A stretch of DNA of 35,120 nucleotides from DATKCJ01 sp035513275 (GCA_035513275.1 DATKCJ010000064.1:1-35120); one strand, 5' to 3'. Positions 1 through 8,542 are shown, counted from the stretch's first letter. A program made the numbers and translations. Notes: generated by a model from the letters alone, not told the origin.

Positions 1-131
1 ATTTGAATGGCAGTGACTTGCGCGCCTTGGCGCGAATTGGTCCTTGGCATTTGACTACCCGGCTTTATCCAAAAACTGTCTGCTTTCCCTTCACTCAAGC
101 GCTTCGCACAGACATCGATCCACTGGCATTC

Positions 132-1484
132 ATGAAACTCAGTTTACTCCGCCGCGTATCGTTCGCCGGGGCGATGGCCATCGGAACCGTCTCAAGCTGC
201 CTCGCGGCATCATCGGTCGAGCTGCCAATGCCCGAGTCTGGAATGCCGGCGCTCGAGGCGGTGGTGAAGAGCGCGCTTTCGAAGTCGCCGCGGACGATGG
301 CTTGGGACTTCGAACTGCTGAGTGCCCGATATCAGCAGATGATGAGTTCCTCGCCGCTTTACCCTCAGGTCGGCGCCGGTTACCAGTATCAGGTCCGCGA
401 CGAAAGCCGAAGCGAAGGGCTCGAGCCTGGACTCTATGATCGGGGCATCTACAGCATCACCGCGACCCAATCTCTTTGGCATTGGGGCGCAGTACGGGCT
501 GCGGCAAAGGTGGGCGAACTGGGCACGCTCATTGCCGAACAAAACCTCGAGAGTGTCCGTCGTGCCCTCGCACTCGAGGTGCGCAACTCATACATGGGGC
601 TCATAGTGCAGAAGGTGGGAGTTCGAAACGCGCAATTTTCAGAGAAACTCATGAAGGAAAACCTTGAGCGGCAGGAAGTCCGATACAAGGCGGAGTTGAT
701 CACGCTGAGCGCACTCTTCGATATCCGATTGCGCACCGAAGAGGCAATTCTGGCTGGCGAGCGGGCCGCCTCCGATCTCGAATTTGCCGTACGCGCCTTC
801 CGCCAGCTCACGGGAGTCGCGACATTCACCGTGAACGACATTCCTGAAAACCTAGCGGCCCCGAAGAACGAATCAACTTCCCTCGAAGTTGGGACTGCTA
901 CGGGCTACTTGAAGTCGGAGTCGCTCCTCATCAATGAACTTCAAATTGAGCAAGGCAGGCTGAGCCAGAAAATTGACCGGAAGGCGCTGTGGCCGAAGCT
1001 CAATCTTATGGTAGGCGTTTCACAAGACGATAACCTTTACAGCACCAGTCTAGGTGAGAGGATCACGACCGTATCGTCCTTCGTCGGACTCCAGCTGCAG
1101 TGGACGATCTTTGACGGTTTTGCATCAAGAGGGCGTCGCCTCCAAAGCAAGAACCGACTTCTGCAACTTGAGAATGCGCGCGACAACTTGATCGAATCGA
1201 TCGAGGACTCCGCGGACCAGCAGGCTCAGCACGTCGGATTTGCCTGGCGCGCCTATCTGCACGCTAGGCAGCGCAGGGAGGGAGCGGCGGGCGGCGTCGC
1301 CTACGAAAAGGACAATCTCGCCCGCGGTCAGTCATCCGAAGAGCAGATAGCCAATGCCCAGGCCGCGCTCAACCAAGCCGAACTGGTTGAGATCGACGCC
1401 CTCGCGAGATTTTACTCCGCCTCCGCCCGCTACGCTTCCACATTGCAGGCGGACCCTTTGATCGACGGAAAAATCGAAAACTGA
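132..1484 (+). CDS. TolC-family outer-membrane efflux channel
   Basis: Predicted outer-membrane factor of a tripartite efflux system, forming the trimeric exit duct for the adaptor and ABC transporter encoded directly downstream. The ATG at 132 is preferred over in-frame starts further upstream because it opens a clear signal peptide (basic MKLSLLRR, hydrophobic core, SCLAA cleavage region). The 450-residue length fits the family. The rest is long amphipathic helix sequence, with two TolC-like halves and an NQAELVEIDALARFYSASARY-type segment cut short before the C-terminus. The stop overlaps the next gene's start region by a one-base gap, so the genes are surely cotranscribed. The substrate cannot be told from sequence. 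Family call is confident; the assignment to this exporter rests on operon context. Confidence 0.88.
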   Translation: MKLSLLRRVSFAGAMAIGTVSSCLAASSVELPMPESGMPALEAVVKSALSKSPRTMAWDFELLSARYQQMMSSSPLYPQVGAGYQYQVRDESRSEGLEPGLYDRGIYSITATQSLWHWGAVRAAAKVGELGTLIAEQNLESVRRALALEVRNSYMGLIVQKVGVRNAQFSEKLMKENLERQEVRYKAELITLSALFDIRLRTEEAILAGERAASDLEFAVRAFRQLTGVATFTVNDIPENLAAPKNESTSLEVGTATGYLKSESLLINELQIEQGRLSQKIDRKALWPKLNLMVGVSQDDNLYSTSLGERITTVSSFVGLQLQWTIFDGFASRGRRLQSKNRLLQLENARDNLIESIEDSADQQAQHVGFAWRAYLHARQRREGAAGGVAYEKDNLARGQSSEEQIANAQAALNQAELVEIDALARFYSASARYASTLQADPLIDGKIEN

Positions 1485-1485
1485 A

Positions 1486-2607
1486 ATGGCTGTTCCCAAA
1501 GCAATCCTCATCCGCCTTGCGGTCGCGCTCGCTGTCGTAGTCGCGGTGTCGTGGATCATCATCCTCATGATCCGGCAGGAGGCGGTCGTCGTCACTGCGA
1601 CCCGCGATCGCGCAATCAACGCAGTGCCCGGCAGTGTCACCGTGCTCGCCGAGCGCTCGCTCGAGGTGCGCGCCGAGGTCGGCGGACGCGTCATCAAGAA
1701 TCACATGGAGATCAGTGCCAAGGTGGAGGAGGGCGGGCTGCTCGCCGAGATCGACCCGACCGACCTGAATCTGGAGATTGAGCAACTGCTCACGGACTAC
1801 GATGCCGCAAAGAAGCGAGTCGAGATCGGCTCGGCCACGACCTTTGAATTGATCAACGCGAAGGAGCAGCTCGAAAACGCCGAGAGGATATTCAAAGGTG
1901 GCGGCATGACCGCAGCGGACTTGGAGCGCGCCCGCCGTGCCGTTCAGCAGATCGAGCAGAAGATCGAGCTCGAGGAGGTCGCCAACCAGCAAACGCTCTC
2001 GCGACTTGAGACCGAGTTGAAAGTGAAAGAGCGGCGGCGCGAAAAGATGAAGGTCAGCTCGCCGGTTGAGGGCGTGATCTCGTCGGTCCGCACCGTCTTG
2101 GGCGACCTGATCGGTGACAACACGCCCATCGCCACCATCATCGCCGACTCGCGCATCATTGAGACGAAAATCTCCGAGGAGAATTTCTCCGGAGTGCGCC
2201 TCGGGCAGAAAGCCACCGTTCGTTTCCTCGGCTACAACGACAAGCAATACAGCGCACAAGTGGAAAAGATTCTCCCTTCGGCCGATCCGCTCACGCAGCG
2301 CTACATCGTGCACCTCTCGGTGGATGTCGACACGCGGCTCCTCGTCCCGGGGATCACCGGTGAGGCCAACATCGTCATCGATGCACGCGACGATGCGGTG
2401 ATCGTCCCGACCCGTAGCGTTTTCGGGAAGAACGTTTTTGTGGTCAAGGATGGGCGGGTCGAATTACGGACCGTCGTCCTCGGGTTCACGAGCATGTCAG
2501 TTGTCGAGGTTCTCGAGGGAGTCCAGGAAGGTGAATTGGTCATCACCGAAAACCTCGACCTGTTCCGCGACGGCGACCGGGTGTCGGTCACCGAGACGAA
2601 GTCCTGA
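1486..2607 (+). CDS. HlyD/MacA-family periplasmic adaptor subunit
   Basis: Membrane-fusion protein that should link the inner-membrane ABC transporter to the TolC-like channel. One N-terminal membrane anchor (about residues 8-28) precedes a barrel-sandwich (lipoyl-like) half motif near 55-85. A long alpha-helical hairpin rich in Glu/Lys follows (about 90-185), then the second lipoyl half (SSPVEGVISSV near 188) and beta-barrel domains (SEENFSGVRLGQKATVRF). The length of 373 residues is typical. It begins one base after the upstream stop and lies 27 bases before the permease gene. The combination with an FtsX-type permease and a LolD-like ATPase makes a MacA-type role more likely than an RND one. 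Confidence 0.87.
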   Translation: MAVPKAILIRLAVALAVVVAVSWIIILMIRQEAVVVTATRDRAINAVPGSVTVLAERSLEVRAEVGGRVIKNHMEISAKVEEGGLLAEIDPTDLNLEIEQLLTDYDAAKKRVEIGSATTFELINAKEQLENAERIFKGGGMTAADLERARRAVQQIEQKIELEEVANQQTLSRLETELKVKERRREKMKVSSPVEGVISSVRTVLGDLIGDNTPIATIIADSRIIETKISEENFSGVRLGQKATVRFLGYNDKQYSAQVEKILPSADPLTQRYIVHLSVDVDTRLLVPGITGEANIVIDARDDAVIVPTRSVFGKNVFVVKDGRVELRTVVLGFTSMSVVEVLEGVQEGELVITENLDLFRDGDRVSVTETKS

Positions 2608-2634
2608 CCCGCGGCTCGATCGCGCGCCCAAAGC

Positions 2635-3873
2635 ATGTCGCCCAATCTTCGTATCGCCATCCGCTTTCTGACCGCCAAGCGGCGGTCGATGGTCATGAGC
2701 CTCGCCGGCATCGTCTTCGGCGTCGGTTTTTTCATCGTCACGCAGGCGCAGACGAGCGGATTCGAGGAGTTCTTCATCAAGACAATCCTCGGCACCGACG
2801 GCGCGATCCGGATCGTCGACAAGATCCAGAACACTTCGCCTCAGATGTCGTCCGACGGATCTTCCTTCTCCATCGATCAGCGCGAGGGCTTCAAATACGT
2901 GGAGGGCGTCGAGGAGCCCGACCTCGTGCGCGAGGCGGTGATGAAGTTTGAAAACGTCTCCGGCGTCTCTGCGGTCCTGTCGGGCGCCGTGATCCTGCGA
3001 AGCAACATCCGCAGCGACTCGGCCCGCGTGCTGGGCATCGAGCTCGAGGATCACCTCAAGGTTTCCGATATCGCGCGGCAGATTGTCCTGGGCCACCTCA
3101 ACGATTTTCGCGGCAACGCTTCGGGCACGATGGTCGGCCGCGCGCTCGCGAACCGCCTAGGCCTGAACGTCGGCGACTCGTTCGTGATCGAGGCTCAGGG
3201 GCAGATGCGGCGTTTCCGGGTCTCGGCAATTTTCGAGACTGGCGTCGGCGACGTCGACAAGATCCGCGTCTACCTCCACATGCGCGAGTGCCGCTCGTTG
3301 CTGCAGAAACCCACGGGCGCCTCGTTTCTCCAGATCGCCGTCTACGACCGCGATCGCGCGCCCGCGGAGGCGCAGCAGATGAAGCGCGTGCTCAGCCACA
3401 ACGCCGAGGACTGGAAGTGGCGCGAGCGCATCTGGCTCGAGGTCTTTCGCGCGCTGCGCATCTCGTCCGCACTCACGGTCTCCACGATCATCCTCATCAG
3501 CGGCCTTGGCATGTTCAACACGCTCGCGATGATCGTCATCGAGAAGACTCGCGAGATCGCGATTCTGCGCTCGATGGGCTACACGCGGCGCGACATTTCG
3601 AGCATCTTCATCTGGCAGGGCGTGCTCGTGCTCGCGGCGGGAATCGTCCTCGGCTTCGGACTTGGAGCGGGCGTTACCAAGGGTGTCGAACAACTGCCGA
3701 TCCGGATCCGCGGCATCTTCTCGACCGACAACTTCGTCGTTGCCTGGTCTCCTTGGCATTACGTGGCCGCGGCTGTCACCGCGATCATTGTCGTGATGGC
3801 TGCAAGTGTGATCCCCGCGCGACGCGCGGCGCGCCTGCAGCCTGGCGACGTCATCCGCGGAAATTCCCAATAG
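2635..3873 (+). CDS. ABC transporter permease, MacB/FtsX type
   Basis: Inner-membrane permease of the exporter. It shows the four-helix MacB/LolC/FtsX layout: one membrane segment near residues 20-38, a large periplasmic domain (about 40-275), then three closely spaced C-terminal segments (about 280-300, 330-355, 375-398). The cytosolic coupling sequence EKTREIAILRSMGYTRRDI is a hallmark of FtsX-domain permeases. The C-terminus PARRAARLQPGDVIRG also matches this family. Unlike true MacB, the ATPase is not fused; it is encoded by the next gene. Members work by mechanotransmission, driving substrate through the adaptor and channel rather than across the membrane; that is family knowledge, not seen here. 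Confidence 0.88.
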   Translation: MSPNLRIAIRFLTAKRRSMVMSLAGIVFGVGFFIVTQAQTSGFEEFFIKTILGTDGAIRIVDKIQNTSPQMSSDGSSFSIDQREGFKYVEGVEEPDLVREAVMKFENVSGVSAVLSGAVILRSNIRSDSARVLGIELEDHLKVSDIARQIVLGHLNDFRGNASGTMVGRALANRLGLNVGDSFVIEAQGQMRRFRVSAIFETGVGDVDKIRVYLHMRECRSLLQKPTGASFLQIAVYDRDRAPAEAQQMKRVLSHNAEDWKWRERIWLEVFRALRISSALTVSTIILISGLGMFNTLAMIVIEKTREIAILRSMGYTRRDISSIFIWQGVLVLAAGIVLGFGLGAGVTKGVEQLPIRIRGIFSTDNFVVAWSPWHYVAAAVTAIIVVMAASVIPARRAARLQPGDVIRGNSQ

Positions 3874-3896
3874 CGCGGCAAGCCGCGCACGAAGAG

Positions 3897-4607
3897 ATGC
3901 CTGCTCCTTCCTCCCTTCCGCCTTCTCCCGAATCCTCGATCGCGCTCCGTTGCGAGAACATCCACCGCCATCTCGGCGAGGGCGTGGGTAAGGTGCACGT
4001 GCTTCGCGGCGTCTCGTTCGAAGCGGAGCGTGGCCGGACTTGCGCGATCGTCGGTCCGTCGGGCTGCGGCAAGAGCACGCTGCTCTACCTGCTCGGCCTG
4101 CTCGATCTCCCGGGCGAGGGCGCGATTTTCATCAACGGGCGTAGCATGTCGGGCGCCACCGACGCCGAGCGCACAGCGGTGCGTTGCGAGCAGATCGGCT
4201 TCGTCTTCCAGTTCCACTTCCTCCTGCCCGAGTTCACCTCGCTTGAGAACGTGATGATGCCGATGCTCAAGCTCGGCCGGCTCTCCCACGAACACATGGA
4301 GGCGCGCGCCATGATGCTGCTGCAGGAGGTTGGCTTGGGCGACAAGGCCCGCCGGCTCACCACGCAGCTCTCCGGCGGAGAGCAGCAACGCGTGGCCGTG
4401 GCGCGCTCGCTCGCTAACGCGCCCTCGATCATCCTCGCCGACGAGCCGACGGGAAACCTGGACGTGCGCAACTCCGAACAGGTCTTCTCGCTCCTCACGC
4501 GACTGGCGAAGGAGAACGGCCAGGCGGTCGTCCTCGTGACTCACAACCCCGAGATCGCAAACCGCTGCGATTCGATCCACCCAATGCGCGACGGGCTGTT
4601 TGTCTGA
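3897..4607 (+). CDS. ABC transporter ATP-binding protein, LolD/MacB type
   Basis: ATPase partner of the preceding permease. Walker A GPSGCGKST is at 53-61, the Q-loop glutamine at 105, the signature LSGGEQQR at 158-165, Walker B IILADEP at 178-184 and the switch histidine at 216, so it should be catalytically competent. The open frame extends much further upstream, but that part lies inside the permease gene in another frame; the ATG at 3897, 23 bases after the permease stop, gives a normal 236-residue LolD-size protein. An unusual feature is a Phe-His in the Q-loop region (VFQFHFLLPEF), where the family commonly has a different aromatic context. It is the last gene of the four-gene exporter operon. 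Confidence 0.9.
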   Translation: MPAPSSLPPSPESSIALRCENIHRHLGEGVGKVHVLRGVSFEAERGRTCAIVGPSGCGKSTLLYLLGLLDLPGEGAIFINGRSMSGATDAERTAVRCEQIGFVFQFHFLLPEFTSLENVMMPMLKLGRLSHEHMEARAMMLLQEVGLGDKARRLTTQLSGGEQQRVAVARSLANAPSIILADEPTGNLDVRNSEQVFSLLTRLAKENGQAVVLVTHNPEIANRCDSIHPMRDGLFV

Positions 4608-4860
4608 CACCTGCGGCGGGATTGCGGATTTCGGACTGCGGAATGCGGATTGTTGCAGTCGGCGGGTTTTCTCCGAGGTAGCGCGCCTCTCGCCGAGAGG
4701 CGCGGAGATGGTGCGATAGCGGCACGAAGCTCCAAACTTCAACAGCCAAGCTCCAGAGAATCTTCAAGAACCAACTCTCAGAACACTGGCGTGGAGTTTG
4801 GAGGAGGTTGAAGTTTGCGCGGCGGCGCCCTCCTCACTCTCACTTTTCACTCTCACTTCC
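4608..4860. other. Intergenic region between convergent exporter and hprK genes
   Basis: This stretch of about 250 bases separates the ATPase gene (+) from the end of hprK (-). It holds low-complexity runs of GGATTGCGGATT-like sequence near 4618-4655 and one GTAG-headed palindrome (listed separately). No convincing reading frame, RNA gene or U-tract terminator was found. Confidence 0.5.
4678..4703 (+). repeat. REP-like palindrome with GTAG head
   Basis: GTAG at 4678-4681 is followed by a perfect 10-base inverted repeat (GCGCCTCTCG and CGAGAGGCGC) around one base, 4683-4703. A near-identical unit lies on the opposite strand at 17959-17985. Both are preceded by CGAG. A GTAG tetranucleotide beside a hairpin is the known hallmark of REP elements mobilised by REP-associated tyrosine transposases; no such transposase is in this window. 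Confidence 0.65.
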
Positions 4861-5856
4861 CTACGACGGATTCCCCGTGGAAATCGTCTCGTCGTCCCCG
4901 TCGCCGGTGTCTTCGCCGGCGGCCATGTGGGCGATGAGCCGGTCGTTGAACTCCTTCGCGGGATCGCGCCCGGTCTTCTTGAGCGCTTGCACGAGGGCAG
5001 CGACTTCGACGAGACGTGCGATGTCGCGACCCGGTCGCACATGAATTTCGATGTGCGGCACCTTGATGCCGAGGATTTCGTAATTGCCTTCCTCGAGGCC
5101 AGTGCGCTCCTCGACGACGCCCGGTGTCCAATCGACGAGCGTGACGACCAGATCGAGCCGCGTTTCAACGCGGATGCTTCCGACGCCGAACATCTCGGCG
5201 ATGTTGATGATGCCGATGCCGCGGCACTCCATGTAGCCCCGGTTGAGCGCCATGCTCGTGGCGATGAGCTCGCGCTCGTCGAGCACGCGGAGGTGCGTGA
5301 GGTCGTCGGCCACGAGCGAGTAGCCGCGCTCGATGATCGCGAGCGCGCACTCGCTCTTGCCGACGCCGCTGCGGCCGCGGAGCATCACGCCCACGCCCTC
5401 GATGTTGAGCGTCGAGCCGTGCTCTGTAGTCTGCCGCGCGAACTCCGCGTCGATGAAGATCGTGGCGAGGTTCACCCAGTGCATGGTGATCATGTTCGTG
5501 CGGAAAAGCGGCAGCTTCCGCTCGCGCGCGACCTCGAGCATGACCGGCGTGGGGCGCAGGTTGCGGGTGAGGACGAGGCACGGGATGCCGCGGCGGATCA
5601 TGTTCACCATCATCTCGCGCTGGCGGTCGCGGGTGAGCGTCTTGAAGAAAGTCATCTCGGTCGAGCCGATGACCTGGATGCGTTTGTTCGCGAAATATTT
5701 ATAGAACCCCGTGAGCGCGAGGGCCGGCCGGTTGATGCTCGGCTCGCGGATGAGGCGGCTCGTTCCGTTGCCGCCGGTCACAGTCTCAACCTTCAGCTTC
5801 GCGCCGTATTTTCGGAAGAACTCGGCCACCGAGACGGAGGTGCGTGCTTTCGACAT
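4861..5856 (-). CDS. hprK: HPr kinase/phosphorylase
   Basis: Bifunctional enzyme that phosphorylates, and dephosphorylates, a serine of the phosphocarrier HPr or a paralogue. The C-terminal catalytic domain has the P-loop GRSGVGKS at 161-168, the upstream His-Gly pair (H146-G147) and the family signature ECRGIGIINIAEMFG at about 210-224. The N-terminal domain (about 1-130) matches the usual HprK regulatory domain, and 331 residues is standard. It follows lptB on the same strand, but the gap between them is filled with inverted-repeat elements whose arm ends two bases before this ATG. In proteobacteria hprK also often sits downstream of lptB, which suggests an ancestral link between LPS export genes and PTS-type regulation. 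Confidence 0.95.
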   Translation of the reverse strand: MSKARTSVSVAEFFRKYGAKLKVETVTGGNGTSRLIREPSINRPALALTGFYKYFANKRIQVIGSTEMTFFKTLTRDRQREMMVNMIRRGIPCLVLTRNLRPTPVMLEVARERKLPLFRTNMITMHWVNLATIFIDAEFARQTTEHGSTLNIEGVGVMLRGRSGVGKSECALAIIERGYSLVADDLTHLRVLDERELIATSMALNRGYMECRGIGIINIAEMFGVGSIRVETRLDLVVTLVDWTPGVVEERTGLEEGNYEILGIKVPHIEIHVRPGRDIARLVEVAALVQALKKTGRDPAKEFNDRLIAHMAAGEDTGDGDDETISTGNPS

Positions 5857-5857
5857 G

Positions 5858-5948
5858 TCAGGATTTTGTCAGGCTTGAATTCGAACGCCATTGGGAAGAT
5901 CGGGAAATTTTCGTTCCGGCGTCCCGGCCGTCCCGACAAAATCCTAAG
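5858..5948. repeat. Inverted-repeat element, unit A (copy 1)
   Basis: Arms AGGATTTTGTCAGG (from 5860) and CCCGACAAAATCCTAA (ending 5947) bound a core of about 57 bases. The left arm starts two bases from the hprK start codon. It forms the first half of a composite of two units joined by a shared linker; the same composite recurs at 14631-14879. The arms match each other rather than a fixed consensus. Confidence 0.7.
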
Positions 5949-6008
5949 TCAGCGCTGCGCGCTGAAAGGAGCTCTTCAAGCAGTCCTTCGCCCGGCACGG
6001 AGTGCCGG
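5949..6008. repeat. Conserved linker of the composite repeat (copy 1)
   Basis: Begins with CAGCGCTGCGCGCTGAAA (5950-5967), contains GAGCTCTTC, and ends with a perfect hairpin CCGGCAC-GGA-GTGCCGG (5992-6008). The linker at 14733-14790 has the same order: CAGCACTGCGCGCTGAAA, GAGCTCCTTC, CCGGCGC-AAA-GCGCCGG. The hairpin bases differ between copies, but pairing is kept. Confidence 0.7.
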
Positions 6009-6102
6009 TTAAGGATCTTGGCGGGGGACAATCTCAGCTGGCAGAACACGGCAGCGATCATCTGTTTCGTTGTTGGATGTCAGAATCCGCCAAAATCCTA
6101 AA
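6009..6102. repeat. Inverted-repeat element, unit B (copy 1)
   Basis: Left arm TTAAGGATCTTGGCGG (6009-6024) and right arm TCCGCCAAAATCCTAA (from 6086) pair with each other. Read on the minus strand, the element begins TAGGATTTTGGCGGA, and that TAG is the stop codon of lptB. Confidence 0.68.
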
Positions 6103-6844
6103 GGTTGAAGTTCTCGCCGAGGTAGAACTCGCGCGCGCGGGCGTCGCTGATGAGGAATTGGCTCGTGCCTTCCGTGAGAACGCGGCCCTGGTGGATGAGG
6201 TAGGCGCGGTCGACGATTCGCAGCGTCTCGCGGACGTTGTGGTCGGTGATGAGGATGCCAATGCCCCGCTTCTTGAGCTCCAGGACGATCTTCTGCACGT
6301 CGGCCACTGAGATCGGGTCGACGCCGCTGAACGGCTCGTCCATGAGCAGGAACTTCGGTTGTGTGACGAGTGCACGCGCGATCTCGAGCCGGCGGCGCTC
6401 GCCGCCGCTGAGCGTGTAGGCCTTCTGCCGCGCGAGGTGCTGGAGACCGAGCTCGCCGAGGTGCGCCTCGACGAGGCCCTTGTGCATCTTGCGCGGAATC
6501 GGGAGCGTCTGCACGATCGCGAGGACGTTGTCTGCAACGGAGAGCTGCCGGAAGATCGACGGCTCCTGTGGAAGATAGCCCAGGCCGAGGCGCGCGCGCT
6601 GGTGCATCCGAAGGTGCGTGATCCGCTCGCCGTCGAGCAGCACCTCGCCCTTCGTCGCGGGCACGAGGCCGACGATCATGTAGAAAGTCGTCGTCTTGCC
6701 GGCGCCGTTGGGCCCGAGCAGGCCGACGACCTCGCCGGCGGATACACGGATGTTGACGCCGTTGACCACGACGCGTGTGCCGTAGGCGCGCACGAGCTCC
6801 TGCGTGGAGATCGTCGTGCCTTGTCCGTTCGTTTCCTGTGCCAT
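6098..6844 (-). CDS. lptB: LPS export ABC transporter ATP-binding protein LptB
   Basis: Cytosolic ATPase that powers extraction of lipopolysaccharide from the inner membrane by the LptB2FGC complex. Walker A GPNGAGKT is at about 44-51; QEPSIFRQLSV forms the Q-loop region with the LptB-typical phenylalanine; the signature LSGGERRR and Walker B LLMDEPFSGVDP are intact, followed by the ITDHNVRETL H-loop. The 248-residue length is normal. It follows the lptA gene after 83 bases and belongs to the kdsC-lptC-lptA-lptB operon. The lptF/lptG permease genes are not in the window. Its TAG stop is also the first three bases of an inverted-repeat element. Confidence 0.95.
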   Translation of the reverse strand: MAQETNGQGTTISTQELVRAYGTRVVVNGVNIRVSAGEVVGLLGPNGAGKTTTFYMIVGLVPATKGEVLLDGERITHLRMHQRARLGLGYLPQEPSIFRQLSVADNVLAIVQTLPIPRKMHKGLVEAHLGELGLQHLARQKAYTLSGGERRRLEIARALVTQPKFLLMDEPFSGVDPISVADVQKIVLELKKRGIGILITDHNVRETLRIVDRAYLIHQGRVLTEGTSQFLISDARAREFYLGENFNL

Positions 6845-6927
6845 GCGCAGCGGGAGGGTAGGGAGGAGCGGCGGGGCGAGCCGAGCCTAATCAAGCGCCG
6901 CTCGCGCGGCGCCGTTGCGAACAACTC

Positions 6928-7464
6928 TCACGGCTTGGGCTCCTCTTCCTTCTCCTTGGAAAAGCCGAGGTCGCGAATTGGCGGTAGCGTCACGCGCGCC
7001 GGGCCGCTCGCGCCGCTCTCGACGACTGCGCGGCGCTCGCCGCGGAAAAGGATCATGCGCTCGCCGGTCACGGCACTCTCGCGGTCGCGCACCAGAGGGT
7101 TCTCGGTGAGTATGATCTTCTCCTCGCCCGGGAGCACCTCGGCGCGGCCGCACGTGGCCACGCGCTCGCCCTGGATGATTTTGACGCGGCCCTTGGCGAT
7201 GAGGCTCTTGAACTGACCCAGCTCGCCGATCGCGGCGTTTGCGTCCTCATCGGACCGGAGCGCGATCACCTCGAGCTCGTCGCAGGTGAGTTCGATCTCG
7301 TTTCCGGTTACGGTTACGAGGCCGGTGAAGCGGAACGTCGACTCCGTGTCGGTCGTGCGCATGTCGAGCTGCTCGCTCGTGATCGTGGTAGGCGGCGGCT
7401 CAGGCGCGTCTTGCGCGGCGAGCGGAAGTGCGGCCAGAAGAAGGAGGATGATGATTCGTTTCAT
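6928..7464 (-). CDS. lptA: LptA-like periplasmic LPS transport protein (OstA family)
   Basis: Probable periplasmic bridge protein of LPS transport. The ATG at 7464 gives a clear signal peptide (MKRIIILLLLAALPLAAQ), and this ATG overlaps the stop of the lptC gene as ATGA. The mature part is beta-rich with repeated OstA/LptA-type turns: TSEQLDMR, FTGLVTVTGNEIELTCDELEV, GRVKIIQGERVATCGRAEV and ENPLVRDRESAVTGERM. The 178 residues match LptA. The C-terminal tail is charged and Glu/Lys rich (KEKEEEPKP). Sequence divergence from proteobacterial LptA is high; operon order supports the assignment. Confidence 0.82.
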   Translation of the reverse strand: MKRIIILLLLAALPLAAQDAPEPPPTTITSEQLDMRTTDTESTFRFTGLVTVTGNEIELTCDELEVIALRSDEDANAAIGELGQFKSLIAKGRVKIIQGERVATCGRAEVLPGEEKIILTENPLVRDRESAVTGERMILFRGERRAVVESGASGPARVTLPPIRDLGFSKEKEEEPKP

Positions 7465-7892
7465 TTCAAAATGTCCTGCAGCGGGGTGTTGAAGACGACA
7501 CGCACGTCTTCGCGGATCGTCACGGTCTGTTCGCGTCCCCGCCATGTGTAGTTGCGGCCCGAAATTTCGAAGTCGTCGGTGAACATCCGGATGTTGTTCT
7601 CGCCGGTGACGACGTGCTCGTTGGCGAATACGGTCGCCTGAGGACTCTGGATTTCGAGGCGCACATCGCCGGAGCCGTCGTCGTCGAAAACCTTTAGAGT
7701 CATCGTGAACAGGTCGACACGGTCCTGGCTCACGTATTTGGCTTCCTCGCCGCGGAGGTCCCAGATCCTCACGCCCGCATTGTTAAACATCGGGAGCTTG
7801 AAATTCTTGATCGGCGCATCGGGCGTCATCTGCGCGCTAACAGCGCCCGCGAGCAACGCAACGAGCAGGATTGCGCGAAGGAGTGCGCTCAT
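7461..7892 (-). CDS. lptC: LptC-like LPS export protein
   Basis: Small secreted or membrane-anchored protein of 143 residues in the lptC position between kdsC and lptA. An N-terminal hydrophobic stretch (MSALLRAILLVALLAGAVSA) is followed by a beta-rich region resembling the LptC/OstA fold (SPQATVFANEHVVTGENNI, FEISGRNYTWRGREQTVTI). The start at 7892 overlaps the kdsC stop and its own stop overlaps the lptA start, both as ATGA, implying translational coupling. The hydrophobic stretch looks like a cleavable signal ending in AQ, whereas classical LptC keeps its membrane anchor, so it may instead be a second LptA-like protein. Confidence 0.65.
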   Translation of the reverse strand: MSALLRAILLVALLAGAVSAQMTPDAPIKNFKLPMFNNAGVRIWDLRGEEAKYVSQDRVDLFTMTLKVFDDDGSGDVRLEIQSPQATVFANEHVVTGENNIRMFTDDFEISGRNYTWRGREQTVTIREDVRVVFNTPLQDILK

Positions 7893-8431
7893 CGCGAGGT
7901 TGCCGTCTTGCGTGCTGCAATGATCCTGTCGCAAACGTCGCGGACCGCCCCTGAGCCGCCCTTGCGCCGGGCGACGTAGTCCGCCGCGTCGAAGGCAGAC
8001 GGGAGGGCGTCGGGCACCGTGGCCCCGATCCCGGCCCACTCGATCGCGGGGGTGTCGATGTCGTCGTCTCCCATGTAGCAGATTTCCAAAGATGAGAAAC
8101 CGAGCTTGTCGGCGAGTTCCATGAGGGCCTCGCGCTTGTCGCTGCGGCCGAGGATGACGTGCGCCACGGCGAGCTCGGTTGCGCGGCTCAATGTGGCATC
8201 CGAGGGCCGGCCGGAAATCCAGGCTGTCACGATGCCGAGCTTGTGCAGTCGCACGAGTCCGAGCCCGTCGAGCACAGAGAACCGCTTCGACTCGGAGCCG
8301 TCGTCCGCCACGCAGATCGAGCCATCGGTGAGCACGCCGTCGACATCCATGGCGAATAGGCGGATTGCGGCCCAGCGTTTCTTCGACGGCACGCCGCTAG
8401 ATCTCACTCGTTTCTTCTTACCAGTGGGCAC
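7889..8431 (-). CDS. kdsC: 3-deoxy-manno-octulosonate-8-phosphatase (KdsC type)
   Basis: HAD-superfamily phosphatase that removes phosphate from KDO-8-phosphate in synthesis of the LPS inner core sugar. HAD motif I DVDGVLTDG is at 29-37 with D29/D31 as nucleophile and acid; motif II is the SGRPS segment near 73-77; motif III/IV is MGDDDIDTPA. The absence of a cap domain, the KdsC-type VLTDG signature and the 180-residue length fit well. The start is a GTG at 8431; a second GTG at 8392 would also give a complete domain. It heads the LPS operon and overlaps the next gene by four bases. Confidence 0.9.
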   Translation of the reverse strand: MPTGKKKRVRSSGVPSKKRWAAIRLFAMDVDGVLTDGSICVADDGSESKRFSVLDGLGLVRLHKLGIVTAWISGRPSDATLSRATELAVAHVILGRSDKREALMELADKLGFSSLEICYMGDDDIDTPAIEWAGIGATVPDALPSAFDAADYVARRKGGSGAVRDVCDRIIAARKTATSR

Positions 8432-8542
8432 TCGCCGAAGCTATTTGCGGCGGGCGGCACTCCGCGAGGAAGAAAGAGGTGAGGGCGCGTGGACTGGGGA
8501 TCCTCCGAAGGGCTGACTCGCTCGCGCTCGCCGACGCCTCGC

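Noticed and set aside
3..131. In-frame extension upstream of the first TolC gene
   Set aside because: The extension would put 43 unconserved residues before a perfect signal peptide, which would not work for export.
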